Positions 49,711-58,836 of a stretch of 64,000 bases of DNA are shown here, piece by piece. The position numbers and the translations under genes were made by a program. A model generated the notes under the pieces. The model had not been told where the DNA came from. It ran no database searches and saw only the letters and a list, made by a program, of their open reading frames with translations. Numbering within the stretch: position 1 is the first letter of the stretch; every line of letters begins with the position of its first letter. This DNA is from CAMLHU01 sp049680185. GTDB taxonomy: Bacteria > Gemmatimonadota > Gemmatimonadetes > Gemmatimonadales > GWC2-71-9. The stretch lies in contig JBAUHI010000076.1 in NCBI GenBank assembly GCA_049680185.1, positions 8,556 to 72,555 of the forward strand. The letters are read 5' to 3'.

Positions 49711-52394
49711 GCGTCGATCTCCGGGGGTGGGGCCGGGGGCGTTCCAGTGACGGGGATCCGGACCCGGAATATGGCGCCTCCGCCCGACCGGGCCTCCGCC
49801 CAGATCCTCCCACCGTGGGCCGCGACGATGCCGCGGCAGATGGCCAGGCCGAGTCCGACTCCACCGCCCGGTGCCGTGCCGTGGGCCCGGTGGAACTTCT
49901 CGAAGATCCGCTCTTCTTCGCCGGCGGGGATCCCGGGGCCCCGGTCGGCCACGTCGAGGACCACGCCGTCCTGGTCGGACCGGGCCCGGATCTCGATCGG
50001 CGTGCCGGCGGGCGTGTATTTGGCCGCGTTCTCGAGGAGATTCACCAGCACCTGCTCGATCAGGAGTCCGTCGATCGGCACGAGCGGGAGGTCGTCGGGG
50101 AGGTCGGTGGTGACCGGGTGCGCCCCGAGCTTCTCGGTAAGCCGGATGAGCGCCACGCCCACCACCTCTTCAAGCGGCTGCCACTCCTTCTCTGCCTGCA
50201 AGGACCCGGTCTCGACCCGGACCATGTTGAGCAGGTTGCCGACGAGCCGCGTCATGCGGCGCGACTCTTCAACCACGGTCTGCGCCAGGTCGCGACGCGA
50301 GTCGGCTGTGAGGGTGTGCTCACCGTCTAGGAGCGTGGAGGCCGCGCCCTCGATGGCGCCGAGGGGAGTGCGGAGATCATGGGAGAGCGAGCTGAGCAGC
50401 GACGTGCGCAAGCGTTCCGCCTCCACCTCGACCTGGGACCGACGCGAGTCCTCGGCCAGCTGGGCGCGTGCGATCGCGAGGCCGGCCTGCCCTGCGAATG
50501 CCTCCAGCAGGCGGCGTCGGTCGGGGTCCCGCCACCAACCGGGATCGGCGGCGATCGCCAGGACCGCCACCGGTCCGCTGGTACCTGCAAGCGGCACAAA
50601 GAGATGCCGGGCCGCCGGGAGCGTGTCGGTCCCGGCGCCGGCGGTCTGTCCGTGGGTCAGCACCCAGTGGGCCACGCCAAGCTCCTTCGAGGCCTCGCCT
50701 TCGAGAGCGTCGGTCCACCGCAATTCCGACGCGGCATCGGCCACGAGGACCGACGCGGGGCCGCCGAAGACCTCGCCCGCACGCGCGGCGATCGTGGTGA
50801 CCACGGCGGGGAGATCGGCCGCCCCGGCCAGCGCGCGGCTCAGTGTATAGAGGGCCGACGTGCGCTCCTCCCGGGCGCGGGCCGCGACCACCTGTGATCG
50901 GATCCGGCTGGTGAGGCGGCTCATCGCCAGCGCGATCAGGAGCATCACGACGAAGGTGAGGACGTAGCCCCCGTCCGAGACCGAGAAGTTGTAGAACGGA
51001 GGGACAAAGCAGAAGTCGAAGAGCGCGATGCTGACCAGGGACGCTGCCACCGCCGGGCCCCGGGCGTACCGTGCCGACACGATGACGACGGCCAGGAGGT
51101 AGAGCATCGCGACGTCGATCGTCTTGAGGGAGCTACGGAGGAGGAGGCCCGCTGCCGTGGCGCCGGCGATCCAGCCAAGTGCCGCGAGGTATTCGCGCAC
51201 AGGGACCACGCCCCGGGGTGCCAGATGTGGGCGAGGGCGCGGCGCGTCGGCATCGCCGGTGATCACGTAGACGTCGATGTCGCCGCTCCCGCGGACCAGA
51301 TCGTCGAGGAGGGAACCGCGGAATCGATCCCGCCAGCGGGAGTGCGTCGGCTTTCCGACGATGATACGGGTCACGTTCTGACGGCGGGCATACGCCAGGA
51401 CCTCCTCGCTCGGGTCCGCTCCGCTGAGGACCGCGGTCTCGGCGCCCAGCTCCGCGGCGAGGGCCAGATTGGCAGAGAGCGCCTCACGGTCCCCGATCGG
51501 AAGTCGGTCGTCCCCCGGCGTCTCGACGTGGACCGCGATCCAGGTGGCGCCGAAGCCGGTGGCCATCTGGCGCGCGGAGCGTACGAGTCGCGCGGCGGCC
51601 GGGTTGGCGCCGACGCAGACGAGCAGCCGCTCGCCGGCCGGCCAGATCGCGTCGATCCCCTGCGCGTGGCGATATCCCCGCATCTCCGCGTCCACCCGCT
51701 CTGCCGTGCGGCGGAGGGCCAGCTCGCGGAGCGCGATGAGATTCCCCTCGCGGAAGAACCGCTCGAGTGCCCGCCCGGCGGCGTCGCCCAGATACACTTT
51801 CCCTTGCCGCAAGCGCTCCCGCAGGACGTCAGGTGTGACATCGACAAGTGCCACTTCGTCGGCCCGCTCAAGGACGGCATCGGGGACGCGTTCGCGGACG
51901 GTGACCCCGGTGATCTGCGCCACCACGTCGTTGAGGCTCTCGAGATGCTGGACGTTGATGGCGGTGAGGACGTCGATCCCAGCGCCCAGGAGCTCTTCGA
52001 TATCCTGCCAGCGCTTGGCGTGCCGTGATCCCGGCGCGTTGGTATGGGCGAGTTCGTCCACCAGGATCAAGGCAGGGTGGCGGGCCAGCGCACCATCGAG
52101 GTCGAACTCCGACAGGTGGGCGTCGCGGTACTCCACGTCACGGCGGGGTAGGACCTCCAGTCCCTCAAGGAGTTGCGCGGTCTCGACGCGCCCGTGCGTC
52201 TCCACCGCCCCGACGACCACATCCACCCCCGTCTCCTTCGCGGCGCGCGCCGCCTCGAGCATGGCATAGGTCTTGCCGACGCCGGGCGCGGCGCCGAGGA
52301 AGACCTTCAGGTTGCCGCGCGCGGCCCGTCGTTCCCCCTCGCGCAGCTGCGCGAGGAGAACGTCGGGGTCGGGGCGGTGGTCGGGTGCGGGCAT
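49707..52394 (-). CDS. kdpD: KdpD osmosensitive K+ channel histidine kinase
   Basis: The 895-residue protein is full length. The N-terminal KdpD domain (Walker A GAAPGVGKTYAML near residue 33, and DELAHTNAPGSRH) precedes a Usp domain, four close membrane helices (about residues 405-495), a GAF-like domain and a kinase core with SSLSHDLRTPLGAI (phosphorylated His), N box and GLGLAICRGI. It senses potassium limitation and controls KdpE. The gene lies 49 nt after a barrel gene that separates it from kdpC. Confidence 0.96.
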   Translation of the reverse strand: MPAPDHRPDPDVLLAQLREGERRAARGNLKVFLGAAPGVGKTYAMLEAARAAKETGVDVVVGAVETHGRVETAQLLEGLEVLPRRDVEYRDAHLSEFDLDGALARHPALILVDELAHTNAPGSRHAKRWQDIEELLGAGIDVLTAINVQHLESLNDVVAQITGVTVRERVPDAVLERADEVALVDVTPDVLRERLRQGKVYLGDAAGRALERFFREGNLIALRELALRRTAERVDAEMRGYRHAQGIDAIWPAGERLLVCVGANPAAARLVRSARQMATGFGATWIAVHVETPGDDRLPIGDREALSANLALAAELGAETAVLSGADPSEEVLAYARRQNVTRIIVGKPTHSRWRDRFRGSLLDDLVRGSGDIDVYVITGDADAPRPRPHLAPRGVVPVREYLAALGWIAGATAAGLLLRSSLKTIDVAMLYLLAVVIVSARYARGPAVAASLVSIALFDFCFVPPFYNFSVSDGGYVLTFVVMLLIALAMSRLTSRIRSQVVAARAREERTSALYTLSRALAGAADLPAVVTTIAARAGEVFGGPASVLVADAASELRWTDALEGEASKELGVAHWVLTHGQTAGAGTDTLPAARHLFVPLAGTSGPVAVLAIAADPGWWRDPDRRRLLEAFAGQAGLAIARAQLAEDSRRSQVEVEAERLRTSLLSSLSHDLRTPLGAIEGAASTLLDGEHTLTADSRRDLAQTVVEESRRMTRLVGNLLNMVRVETGSLQAEKEWQPLEEVVGVALIRLTEKLGAHPVTTDLPDDLPLVPIDGLLIEQVLVNLLENAAKYTPAGTPIEIRARSDQDGVVLDVADRGPGIPAGEEERIFEKFHRAHGTAPGGGVGLGLAICRGIVAAHGGRIWAEARSGGGAIFRVRIPVTGTPPAPPPEIDA

Positions 52395-52443
52395 ATGATA
52401 TGAAAGGAAAGGTATCGTCTGGCAGGCGAGCCGGCGGGAGCGG

Positions 52444-53787
52444 CTAGAACCGGACCAGCAGGGCGGCGTTGATCCGAGTCTCGGTCTTCCGGAGGTCAGG
52501 GGTGAACCCTGCCACCACCGATCCGGGAGCCCCCGAGTTCCCGTTCGGTGGGGTCACACCGCCGGGGCCGGCAAAGTATGGGACATTGGCGGCCCGGTGG
52601 TCGAGCTCGAGGCGGAAGGTCGTGATCTGATCGGGCATGTAATCGATGGTGGCCGAGGCGTCCCAGGCAGAGAACTGATCTCCGGGGTTCTCCGTGAAGT
52701 AGGGCGTGCCCGAGAGCGCCGTGGCGCCGTTGATCGGGGGGAGGAGCACGAGGTACCGACCGGGATTGGTCACCGCACCACCACCGAGCGTGAGCCCGTA
52801 GCGGTCGTCCGCGAACCACAGCCTGTTGTAGAGCATGGCGCCGAGGAAGTACTGGGCAGGGCCACCGGTCCCTCCGCTGCAGGAGACTCCGGCACCCGAC
52901 TCGCACCCGGCATCCACCGTGAGGGAGAAGGCGGCGCGATGGAGGGCGCGCCCAGGGTGGTCGTAGTATTTCACCTGCAGACTGTTGTCCGAGTGGATGC
53001 GCGCCCGGCCCGGCAGTCCGAGCCAGTCGTGGCCCCAGTAGCTGTTCGAGAGGATCGAGACCCGCGCATCGGGGCGCCAGAGCACTTGTGCGCCGATCCC
53101 CGGCGCTTCGTTGTACATCCCGTACGACTGCCATCCGTTCACGATCCACGGCCCGATCTTGAGCTTGTCGCTCGGGAAGAACTGGAGGCGGATCCCGTTG
53201 AAGAACCATGGGGTGTTGGACGAGACGTACGACGGCTGGTAGGTCCAGTTGTCGAAGTTGTAGTAGCTGAAGAGCCCGACATAGGACATGAAGATCCCGG
53301 CGTCGAGGTTGATCCCGTGCATCGCGTCCCAGTGATAGCCGCCGTACGCCTCCGACAGATAGCGGTAGGCGTCCGCGAGCTGCCATTGGCCGCGGCCGGT
53401 GCTGGCGTCGTTGCGCGGCGTCATCGTCGAGTACATCCCGAACTGTGTCATCAGCCGCCCGCGGGCGTGCTGGTAGTGGAAATCGCCGCCGATGCCGAGT
53501 TGCTGGACCTGGACCTCGCTGGTGCGTCCGCTCTCGGAGGTGCCCACCAGGGTGTGGTCGCCAGGCTGGTTGAAGTCATAGATGTACGACACATCCACCC
53601 GGAACTCGCCGGTGAAGTACTTGGAATCGAGCAGGGAACCCGTCTGCCGTCCGTTGCCGTTGAGCCACGTGAAGTCGCCAAAGGCGAATGGGGCGCTCCG
53701 GGGCAGTGCCGCCGCGGTGTCGGACTGGGCAATGGCCGGGGTAGGAACGATCCCGCCGAGCAGTGCCGCAAGGACAAGACGACGCAT
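52444..53787 (-). CDS. Outer-membrane beta-barrel (porin-like) inside the kdp operon
   Basis: ATG 53787 gives 447 residues with a signal peptide ending in PAIAQ. The mature protein is rich in aromatic alternating strands (FGDFTWLNGNGRQTG, FMSYVGLFSYYNFDNW, GAMLYNRLWFADDRYGL) and ends in ALLVRF, the C-terminal Phe of an outer-membrane barrel. It is co-oriented and closely spaced with kdpC (13 nt) and kdpD (49 nt). A role as an outer-membrane pathway for potassium or other cations under Kdp control is inference from position. Confidence 0.82.
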   Translation of the reverse strand: MRRLVLAALLGGIVPTPAIAQSDTAAALPRSAPFAFGDFTWLNGNGRQTGSLLDSKYFTGEFRVDVSYIYDFNQPGDHTLVGTSESGRTSEVQVQQLGIGGDFHYQHARGRLMTQFGMYSTMTPRNDASTGRGQWQLADAYRYLSEAYGGYHWDAMHGINLDAGIFMSYVGLFSYYNFDNWTYQPSYVSSNTPWFFNGIRLQFFPSDKLKIGPWIVNGWQSYGMYNEAPGIGAQVLWRPDARVSILSNSYWGHDWLGLPGRARIHSDNSLQVKYYDHPGRALHRAAFSLTVDAGCESGAGVSCSGGTGGPAQYFLGAMLYNRLWFADDRYGLTLGGGAVTNPGRYLVLLPPINGATALSGTPYFTENPGDQFSAWDASATIDYMPDQITTFRLELDHRAANVPYFAGPGGVTPPNGNSGAPGSVVAGFTPDLRKTETRINAALLVRF

Positions 53788-53800
53788 CGGGTCCTCCAGG

Positions 53801-54385
53801 TCAGCGCCGCTCGGCGGCGGCGCTGTCCAGGGCAAGGTTGAGGAACAGCACATTGACGCGGGGATCGCCGAAGAGGCCGAAGGTCCGTCCGGTGGTGGCG
53901 TGCACCACCAGCGTCCGCAGCTCGTTCGCCGCCATCCCGCGCACCCGCGCGACGCGCTCCACCTGAAATTCGGCCGCGGCGGGCGAGATGTCCGGATCGA
54001 GCCCGCTGGCCGATGCGGTCAGGAGGTCGGCGGGGATCGGTGCGACGTTGGCGGGGTCGGCGGCGCGCAGCCGCTGGGCGCGTGTCAGTATCGAGTCGCT
54101 CAGCGCGGGATTCGACGGCGCCAAGTTGCTCCCGCCCGATGCGTCTGCGTCGTAGGGCACCGGCGCCGTGGCGGAGGGGCGGCCCCAGAAGTGGCCGGGA
54201 TCGTCGAACCACTGGCCGATCAGCTTCGAGCCGACGATCGTGTCGCCCCGGGACACCCAGCTCCCGGCGGCGCGTCCGGGGAAGAAGGCGTGGGCGCCGA
54301 GGGTGACCACTGCCGGATAGACCACACCGGTCAGCAGGGTCAGGCCGGCGAGGATCACCAGCGCGGGGCGGAGTTGACGGAGCAC
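53801..54385 (-). CDS. kdpC: KdpC subunit of the K+-transporting ATPase
   Basis: The 194-residue protein has one N-terminal membrane helix (residues 9-32, ALVILAGLTLLTGVVYP) and a periplasmic domain with GSKLIGQWF, HFWGRPSA, YDADASGGSNLAPSNPAL and VNVLFLNLAL. It stabilises the KdpFABC complex. It starts 9 nt after kdpB. Confidence 0.96.
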   Translation of the reverse strand: MLRQLRPALVILAGLTLLTGVVYPAVVTLGAHAFFPGRAAGSWVSRGDTIVGSKLIGQWFDDPGHFWGRPSATAPVPYDADASGGSNLAPSNPALSDSILTRAQRLRAADPANVAPIPADLLTASASGLDPDISPAAAEFQVERVARVRGMAANELRTLVVHATTGRTFGLFGDPRVNVLFLNLALDSAAAERR

Positions 54386-54394
54386 CGGGCCTCC

Positions 54395-56464
54395 TCAGGC
54401 CAGTCCGAGCGTTGAGAGCACCAGGTCGATGAGCTTGATCCCGATGAAGGGGATCAGGAGACCACCGACGCCGTAGAGCAGGAGGTTCTGGCGCAGGACG
54501 GCGGCTGCGCCGAGGGGCCGATACTTGACGCCACGGAGGGCGAGCGGGATCAGCCCGACGATGACGAGGGCGTTGAAGATCACAGCGGAGAGGATCGCGC
54601 TCGCGGGCGAGGCGAGATGCATCACGTTGAGTGCGCCCAGGGCAGGGTAGGTCACCGCGAACGCCGCGGGTATGATCGCGAAATACTTGGCCACGTCGTT
54701 GGCGATGCTGAAGGTCGTGAGCGCGCCGCGGGTCATCAGGAGTTGCTTCCCGGTCTCCACCACGGCGATGAGCTTGGTCGGGTCGGAGTCGAGGTCCACC
54801 ATGTTCCCGGCCTCCCTGGCGGCCTGGGTGCCGGAGTGCATCGCCACCGCCACGTCGGCCTGCGCCAGCGCGGGAGCGTCGTTAGTGCCATCGCCCGTCA
54901 TCGCGACCAACCGGCCGCCCGCCTGATACTGGCGAATGAGCGCCAGTTTCGCTTCCGGCGTGGCCTGCGCCACGAAGTCGTCCACCCCGGCCTCCGCCGC
55001 GATGGCCGCCGCAGTGATCGGATTGTCCCCGGTCACCATCACGGTACGGATCCCCATCCGGCGGAGGTCGGCAAATCGCTCGCGGATCCCTCCCTTCACC
55101 ACGTCCTTGAGCTGGATCACTCCCAGCACCTCGGCACCATCGGCGACCAGGAGCGGGGTGCCGCCGCCGCGGGCCACGTCCTCGACGAGCGCCGTGACCG
55201 CGGCGGGGACGGTGCCGCCGGCCTTGCGGACCCAGCCGATCACCGCATCGGCGGCGCCCTTGCGGACCCGCCGTGGACCCAAGTCCACGCCGCTCATCCG
55301 GGTCTGGGCGGTGAACGGCACGAACACCGCGCCGAGGTCGTGCACATCGCGCTCGCGGAGGCCGAACATCTCCTTGGCCAGGATCACGACGCTCCGGCCC
55401 TCCGGCGTCTCGTCGGCGAGCGAGGCGAGCTGGGCCGCGTCGGCCAGGCGTTCCGGCGCGACCCCGGGTGCGGTGAGGAAGCGCGTCGCGCGACGGTTGC
55501 CGAGCGTGATGGTCCCGGTCTTGTCGAGGAGGAGCACGTCCACGTCTCCGGCCGCTTCGACCGCCCGTCCACTGGTGGCGATCACGTTGCGCTGCAGCAT
55601 GCGGTCCATCCCGGCGATGCCGATCGCAGGGAGCAGACCGCCGATGGTCGTGGGAATGAGGCACACCAGGAGCGCCACCAGCACGGTGACCGAGACCGGC
55701 GCCCCTGCACCGGCCGTGCGGACGGCAAAGGTGGAGAAGGGAAGCAGTGTCGCCGTGGCGAGGAGGAACACGATCGTGAGCCCGGCGAGCAGGATGTCGA
55801 GCGCGATCTCGTTCGGCGTCTTCTGTCGCCGAGCGGCCTCGATCAATCCGATCATCCGGTCGAGGAACGAATGTCCCGGCTCGGCCGCGACCCGCACGAC
55901 GATCCAGTCCGAGAGCACGCGGGTCCCCCCGGTCACCGCACTCCGGTCGCCGCCGCTCTCGCGGATGACGGGCGCGCTCTCTCCCGTCACCGCGCTCTCG
56001 TCCACCGATGCGACACCTTCGACCACATCGCCATCGGCCGGGATGGTATCTCCCGCCTTCACGAAGATGAGGTCGTCGCGACGGAGCGCTTCCGCCGGCA
56101 CCGACAGGAAGTCGAGATGATCACCGGCGCGCTTCATCCGCTTGGCCCGGAGTCCCTCCCGCGCGCTGCGCAATGCGGCGGCCTGCGCCTGGCCCCGTCC
56201 CTCCGCCACCGCCTCGGCGAAATTCGCAAAGAGCACGGTGAGCCAGAGCCAGACGGCGATGGCCCAGGTGAACCCCGCGGGCCCGTCGCCGGCGCCGCGC
56301 AGGGCAGCGATGCCGAGGAGGGTCGTGAGGACGCTGCCGACCTCGACTACGAACATCACGGGGTTCCGCACCATTCGCCGGGGATGGAGCTTGCGCACCG
56401 ATTCGGCGAGCGCGCGTCGGAGCATCGGGCCGTCGAAGAGCGGGGCGCGGTCGGTGGTGTTCAT
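54395..56464 (-). CDS. kdpB: KdpB P-type ATPase subunit
   Basis: ATG 56464 overlaps the kdpA stop (ATGA) and gives 689 residues. P-type ATPase motifs are the actuator SAVTGESAPV (TGES), phosphorylation site DKTGTITLGNR, nucleotide-domain residues and hinge GDGTNDAPALAQADV. Membrane segments before and after match the Kdp class. The frame remains open upstream only as a shadow of kdpA. It powers uptake of K+ through KdpA. Confidence 0.97.
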   Translation of the reverse strand: MNTTDRAPLFDGPMLRRALAESVRKLHPRRMVRNPVMFVVEVGSVLTTLLGIAALRGAGDGPAGFTWAIAVWLWLTVLFANFAEAVAEGRGQAQAAALRSAREGLRAKRMKRAGDHLDFLSVPAEALRRDDLIFVKAGDTIPADGDVVEGVASVDESAVTGESAPVIRESGGDRSAVTGGTRVLSDWIVVRVAAEPGHSFLDRMIGLIEAARRQKTPNEIALDILLAGLTIVFLLATATLLPFSTFAVRTAGAGAPVSVTVLVALLVCLIPTTIGGLLPAIGIAGMDRMLQRNVIATSGRAVEAAGDVDVLLLDKTGTITLGNRRATRFLTAPGVAPERLADAAQLASLADETPEGRSVVILAKEMFGLRERDVHDLGAVFVPFTAQTRMSGVDLGPRRVRKGAADAVIGWVRKAGGTVPAAVTALVEDVARGGGTPLLVADGAEVLGVIQLKDVVKGGIRERFADLRRMGIRTVMVTGDNPITAAAIAAEAGVDDFVAQATPEAKLALIRQYQAGGRLVAMTGDGTNDAPALAQADVAVAMHSGTQAAREAGNMVDLDSDPTKLIAVVETGKQLLMTRGALTTFSIANDVAKYFAIIPAAFAVTYPALGALNVMHLASPASAILSAVIFNALVIVGLIPLALRGVKYRPLGAAAVLRQNLLLYGVGGLLIPFIGIKLIDLVLSTLGLA

Positions 56465-58173
56465 CACCGGGCCCCGAGGAGCAGGAGGTGCTCGACGATC
56501 GGTCCGAGGGCGAGCGCGGGCAGGAAGGTGAGCGCCCCGATCAGGAGGATCGTGGCGGCAAGCAGGGAGACAAAGAGTGGACCGTGGGTCGGCAGGGTGC
56601 CGGCGCTGGGCGCCACCGGCGTCTTCCGCGCCAGCGATCCAGCGATCGCGAGCACCGGGATGGCCACCCAGAAGCGGCCGACGAACATCGCCGCGGCCAG
56701 CAGGAGGTCGTAGAACCAGGAGTCTGCAGACAGCCCCGCGAATGCGCTGCCGTTGTTGTTCGCGGCCGAGGAGAACGCGTAGAGCACCTCCGAGAACCCG
56801 TGCGGGCCGGGATTGAGCACGCCGGCCCTTCCCGCGTCGGTCACGACCGCCACGGCGGTCCCGACGAGCACCGCGGCCGCGGGGACGAGGATCGCCACGG
56901 TGGCCATCTTGATCTCGAACGCCCCGATCTTCTTGCCGAGGTACTCCGGGGTGCGCCCCACCATCAGTCCGGCTATGAATACGGCGAGCAGGACGAAGAG
57001 CAGCATGCCGTAGAGGCCCGAACCCACACCGCCGAAGACCACCTCGCCGAGCTGGATGAGCCAGAGCGGGATCAGGCCGCCGAGGGGGGTGAGGGAGTCG
57101 TGCATCGTGTTGACGGCGCCGCAGGAGGTCGCTGTGGTGATGACGGTGAAGCGCGCGCTGGCGGGGATCCCGAAGCGGAGCTCCTTGCCCTCGAGGTTCC
57201 CTGCGTCCGGCGCGGCGCCCGCCGCGACCAGGGCAGGGGTCGATCCCGACTCGGCGAACGTCTCCCCCACCATGAGCGGCACGATGAGCACGAGCATCGT
57301 GGCCAGGAGCGCCCATCCTTGGCGTCGATCGCCCACCATCCGGCCGAACGCCAGGCAGAGCGCTGTCGGGAGGAGGAGGATGGCGAGGGTCTCGAACAGG
57401 TCGCTCAGCGGAGTGGGGTTCTCGAACGGGTGGGCCGAATTGGCGTTGAAGAACCCGCCGCCGTTGGTCCCGAGCTCCTTGATGGCCTCTTGTGACGCGA
57501 CCGGGCCGAGCGCGATCGTCTGGGTCGGTGCGTCGGGCGTGGCCGCGACGCGCGGAACGATCCGCGGCCCCGACCAGCTCTGCACCACCCCCTGCGACAC
57601 CAGGAGGAGGGCGAGGAGGGTGGCGAGCGGCAGCAGGAGGTGGAGGGTGCCCCGGACCAGGTCGCGCCAGAAATTGCCGATCGTGGCGGCGCTCTTTCGC
57701 GACAGGCCGCGGATCAGCGCCATCAGGACCGCGAGCCCGCTCGCCGCGGAGACGAAGTTCTGCACCGTGAGCGCGCCGGCCTGGGTGAGGTGGGTCAGCG
57801 TCGTCTCGCCCCCGTAGGCCTGCCAGTTCGTGTTGGTCACGAATGACACCGCCGTGTTGAATGCGAGCGGTGGTGACACGCCTCCCAGGTGGGCGGGGTT
57901 GAAGGGCAGGACACCCTGGACCCGCTGCAGCAGGTACACCGTGACGATGCCCGCGGCGCTGAAGGCGAGGAGCGCGAGTCCGTACTCGTGCCAGGGCATC
58001 TCGCGCGACGGGTCCACCCCCGCGGCGCGGTAGAGCGCACGCTCGATGGCGCCGAAGATCCGGTCCGACCAGAGGCGCTCCTCGCCGTACACCCGCACGA
58101 TCCACCCGCCGACCGGCCAGGCGAGGACGAGCAGGAGGGTGAGGAACAGGGCCAGTTGGCCCCAGGCCAGCAT
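56464..58173 (-). CDS. kdpA: KdpA K+-translocating subunit
   Basis: ATG 58173 (LAWGQLALFLTLLL) matches the normal start of KdpA and gives 569 residues, about ten membrane helices. Selectivity-filter-like segments are NTNWQAYGGET, GTNGGGFFNANSAHPFENP (partly), TATSCGAVNTMHDSLTPLGG and AANNNGSAFAGL. These are the four pore loops of this channel-like subunit. A GTG 15 nt upstream overlapping kdpF is a less likely start. Confidence 0.96.
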   Translation of the reverse strand: MLAWGQLALFLTLLLVLAWPVGGWIVRVYGEERLWSDRIFGAIERALYRAAGVDPSREMPWHEYGLALLAFSAAGIVTVYLLQRVQGVLPFNPAHLGGVSPPLAFNTAVSFVTNTNWQAYGGETTLTHLTQAGALTVQNFVSAASGLAVLMALIRGLSRKSAATIGNFWRDLVRGTLHLLLPLATLLALLLVSQGVVQSWSGPRIVPRVAATPDAPTQTIALGPVASQEAIKELGTNGGGFFNANSAHPFENPTPLSDLFETLAILLLPTALCLAFGRMVGDRRQGWALLATMLVLIVPLMVGETFAESGSTPALVAAGAAPDAGNLEGKELRFGIPASARFTVITTATSCGAVNTMHDSLTPLGGLIPLWLIQLGEVVFGGVGSGLYGMLLFVLLAVFIAGLMVGRTPEYLGKKIGAFEIKMATVAILVPAAAVLVGTAVAVVTDAGRAGVLNPGPHGFSEVLYAFSSAANNNGSAFAGLSADSWFYDLLLAAAMFVGRFWVAIPVLAIAGSLARKTPVAPSAGTLPTHGPLFVSLLAATILLIGALTFLPALALGPIVEHLLLLGAR

Positions 58174-58175
58174 CG

Positions 58176-58268
58176 TCACGCGAACCACTCCGGCTTGAGG
58201 AGTGCTGCGACGAGGTACCCGAGCAGGAGGATCGCGACGATGAGTGCCGCGGCATGGAGGAATGTCAC
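58176..58268 (-). CDS. kdpF: KdpF small membrane subunit
   Basis: A 30-residue protein starts at GTG 58268: FLHAAALIVAILLLGYLVA followed by ALLKPEWF. A single helix ending in LLKPEWF is diagnostic for KdpF, which stabilises KdpFABC. It ends 2 nt before kdpA. Its GTG overlaps the stop of the small peptide gene upstream. Confidence 0.93.
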   Translation of the reverse strand: MTFLHAAALIVAILLLGYLVAALLKPEWFA

Positions 58269-58360
58269 GGGGTCTCCTCGAGCCTCTGGCAGACCCACAG
58301 GAGCCCGGCGGTGGCGCCGACGAGGAGGCAGAGCATCAATAACGCGATCAGGTCCGGCAT
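58265..58360 (-). CDS. 31-aa single-helix membrane peptide heading the kdp operon
   Basis: ATG 58360 starts MPDLIALLMLCLLVGATAG, then LLWVCQRLEETP and TGA, which overlaps the kdpF GTG (GTGA). It is one membrane helix with a short charged tail, similar in size to KdpF but with another sequence. The coupling and the position right after the predicted kdp promoter support a real gene. It may be an extra small subunit or regulator of Kdp. No strong Shine-Dalgarno is seen. Confidence 0.6.
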   Translation of the reverse strand: MPDLIALLMLCLLVGATAGLLWVCQRLEETP

Positions 58361-58386
58361 CGGCGGCCCGGGAAAGGGATGCTCCC

Positions 58387-58453
58387 AAGCTAGGGAGCGG
58401 GGCATCAAGGCGGGGTTCGGAACGGCGGGCCCGGCATCAAGGATTCATCAAGG
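58387..58453 (-). promoter_or_regulatory. Predicted kdp promoter with three direct repeats (candidate KdpE sites)
   Basis: On the minus strand TAGCTT (58392-58387) is the -10, and no good -35 is present at 17 nt (CCCCGC). CCTTGATG occurs three times in the same orientation: 58410-58403, 58442-58435 and 58453-58446. The last two are 11 nt apart, one helical turn, and the first lies 32 nt away, about three turns. A weak -35 flanked by helically phased direct repeats is what an OmpR-family activator such as KdpE needs. Confidence 0.6.
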
Positions 58454-58527
58454 TGGGACTGGGGTGCAGGGGGAACGCAGCGCCCCACCGGTCAGCGAGT
58501 GACGGTGGGGCGATGGGATGCCGTACA

Positions 58528-58601
58528 TGGGCTCGGGCGGACTCGAACCGCCGACCTCTTGCTCCGGAGGCAAGCGCTCTATCCAGCTGAGCTACGAGCC
58601 C
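58528..58601 (-). tRNA. tRNA-Arg (CCG)
   Basis: The cloverleaf has acceptor GGGCTCG/CGAGCCC, anticodon stem CTTGC/GCAAG and loop CTCCGGA with anticodon CCG, and a T-arm with GTTCGAGTC. CCA is not encoded. It is the last tRNA of the leftward cluster. Confidence 0.95.
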
Positions 58602-58640
58602 GCGTCCTGCGGATACTGACCGATGCGGGATCTGCGTCCA

Positions 58641-58715
58641 TCGGGGCGCCCGGATTTGAACCGGGGACCTCCTGCTCCCGAAGCAGGCGCGCTAACCGGG
58701 CTGCGCTACGCCCCG
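58641..58715 (-). tRNA. tRNA-Pro (CGG)
   Basis: Acceptor CGGGGCG/CGCCCCG, anticodon stem CCTGC/GCAGG, loop TTCGGGA with anticodon CGG, T-arm CCCGG/CCGGG. No CCA is encoded. Confidence 0.95.
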
Positions 58716-58750
58716 TGTGTTAGGTGCTACGTACCTCGTGCCTTCGTTCA

Positions 58751-58824
58751 TGCGCTCAGAGGGACTTGAACCCCCAACCTTCTGATCCGTAGTCAGATGC
58801 TCTATCCAATTGAGCTATGAGCGC
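58751..58824 (-). tRNA. tRNA-Arg (ACG)
   Basis: Acceptor GCGCTCA/TGAGCGC, anticodon stem TCTGA/TCAGA, loop CTACGGA with anticodon ACG, which is usually deaminated to ICG in bacteria by TadA. No CCA is encoded. Confidence 0.95.
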
Positions 58825-58836
58825 GTACAGAGCGTA

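Noticed and set aside
56465..58255. Open frame extending kdpB far upstream
   Set aside because: It is out of frame with and on the same strand as kdpA, gives low-complexity Arg/Pro-rich sequence, and kdpB starts properly at ATG 56464.
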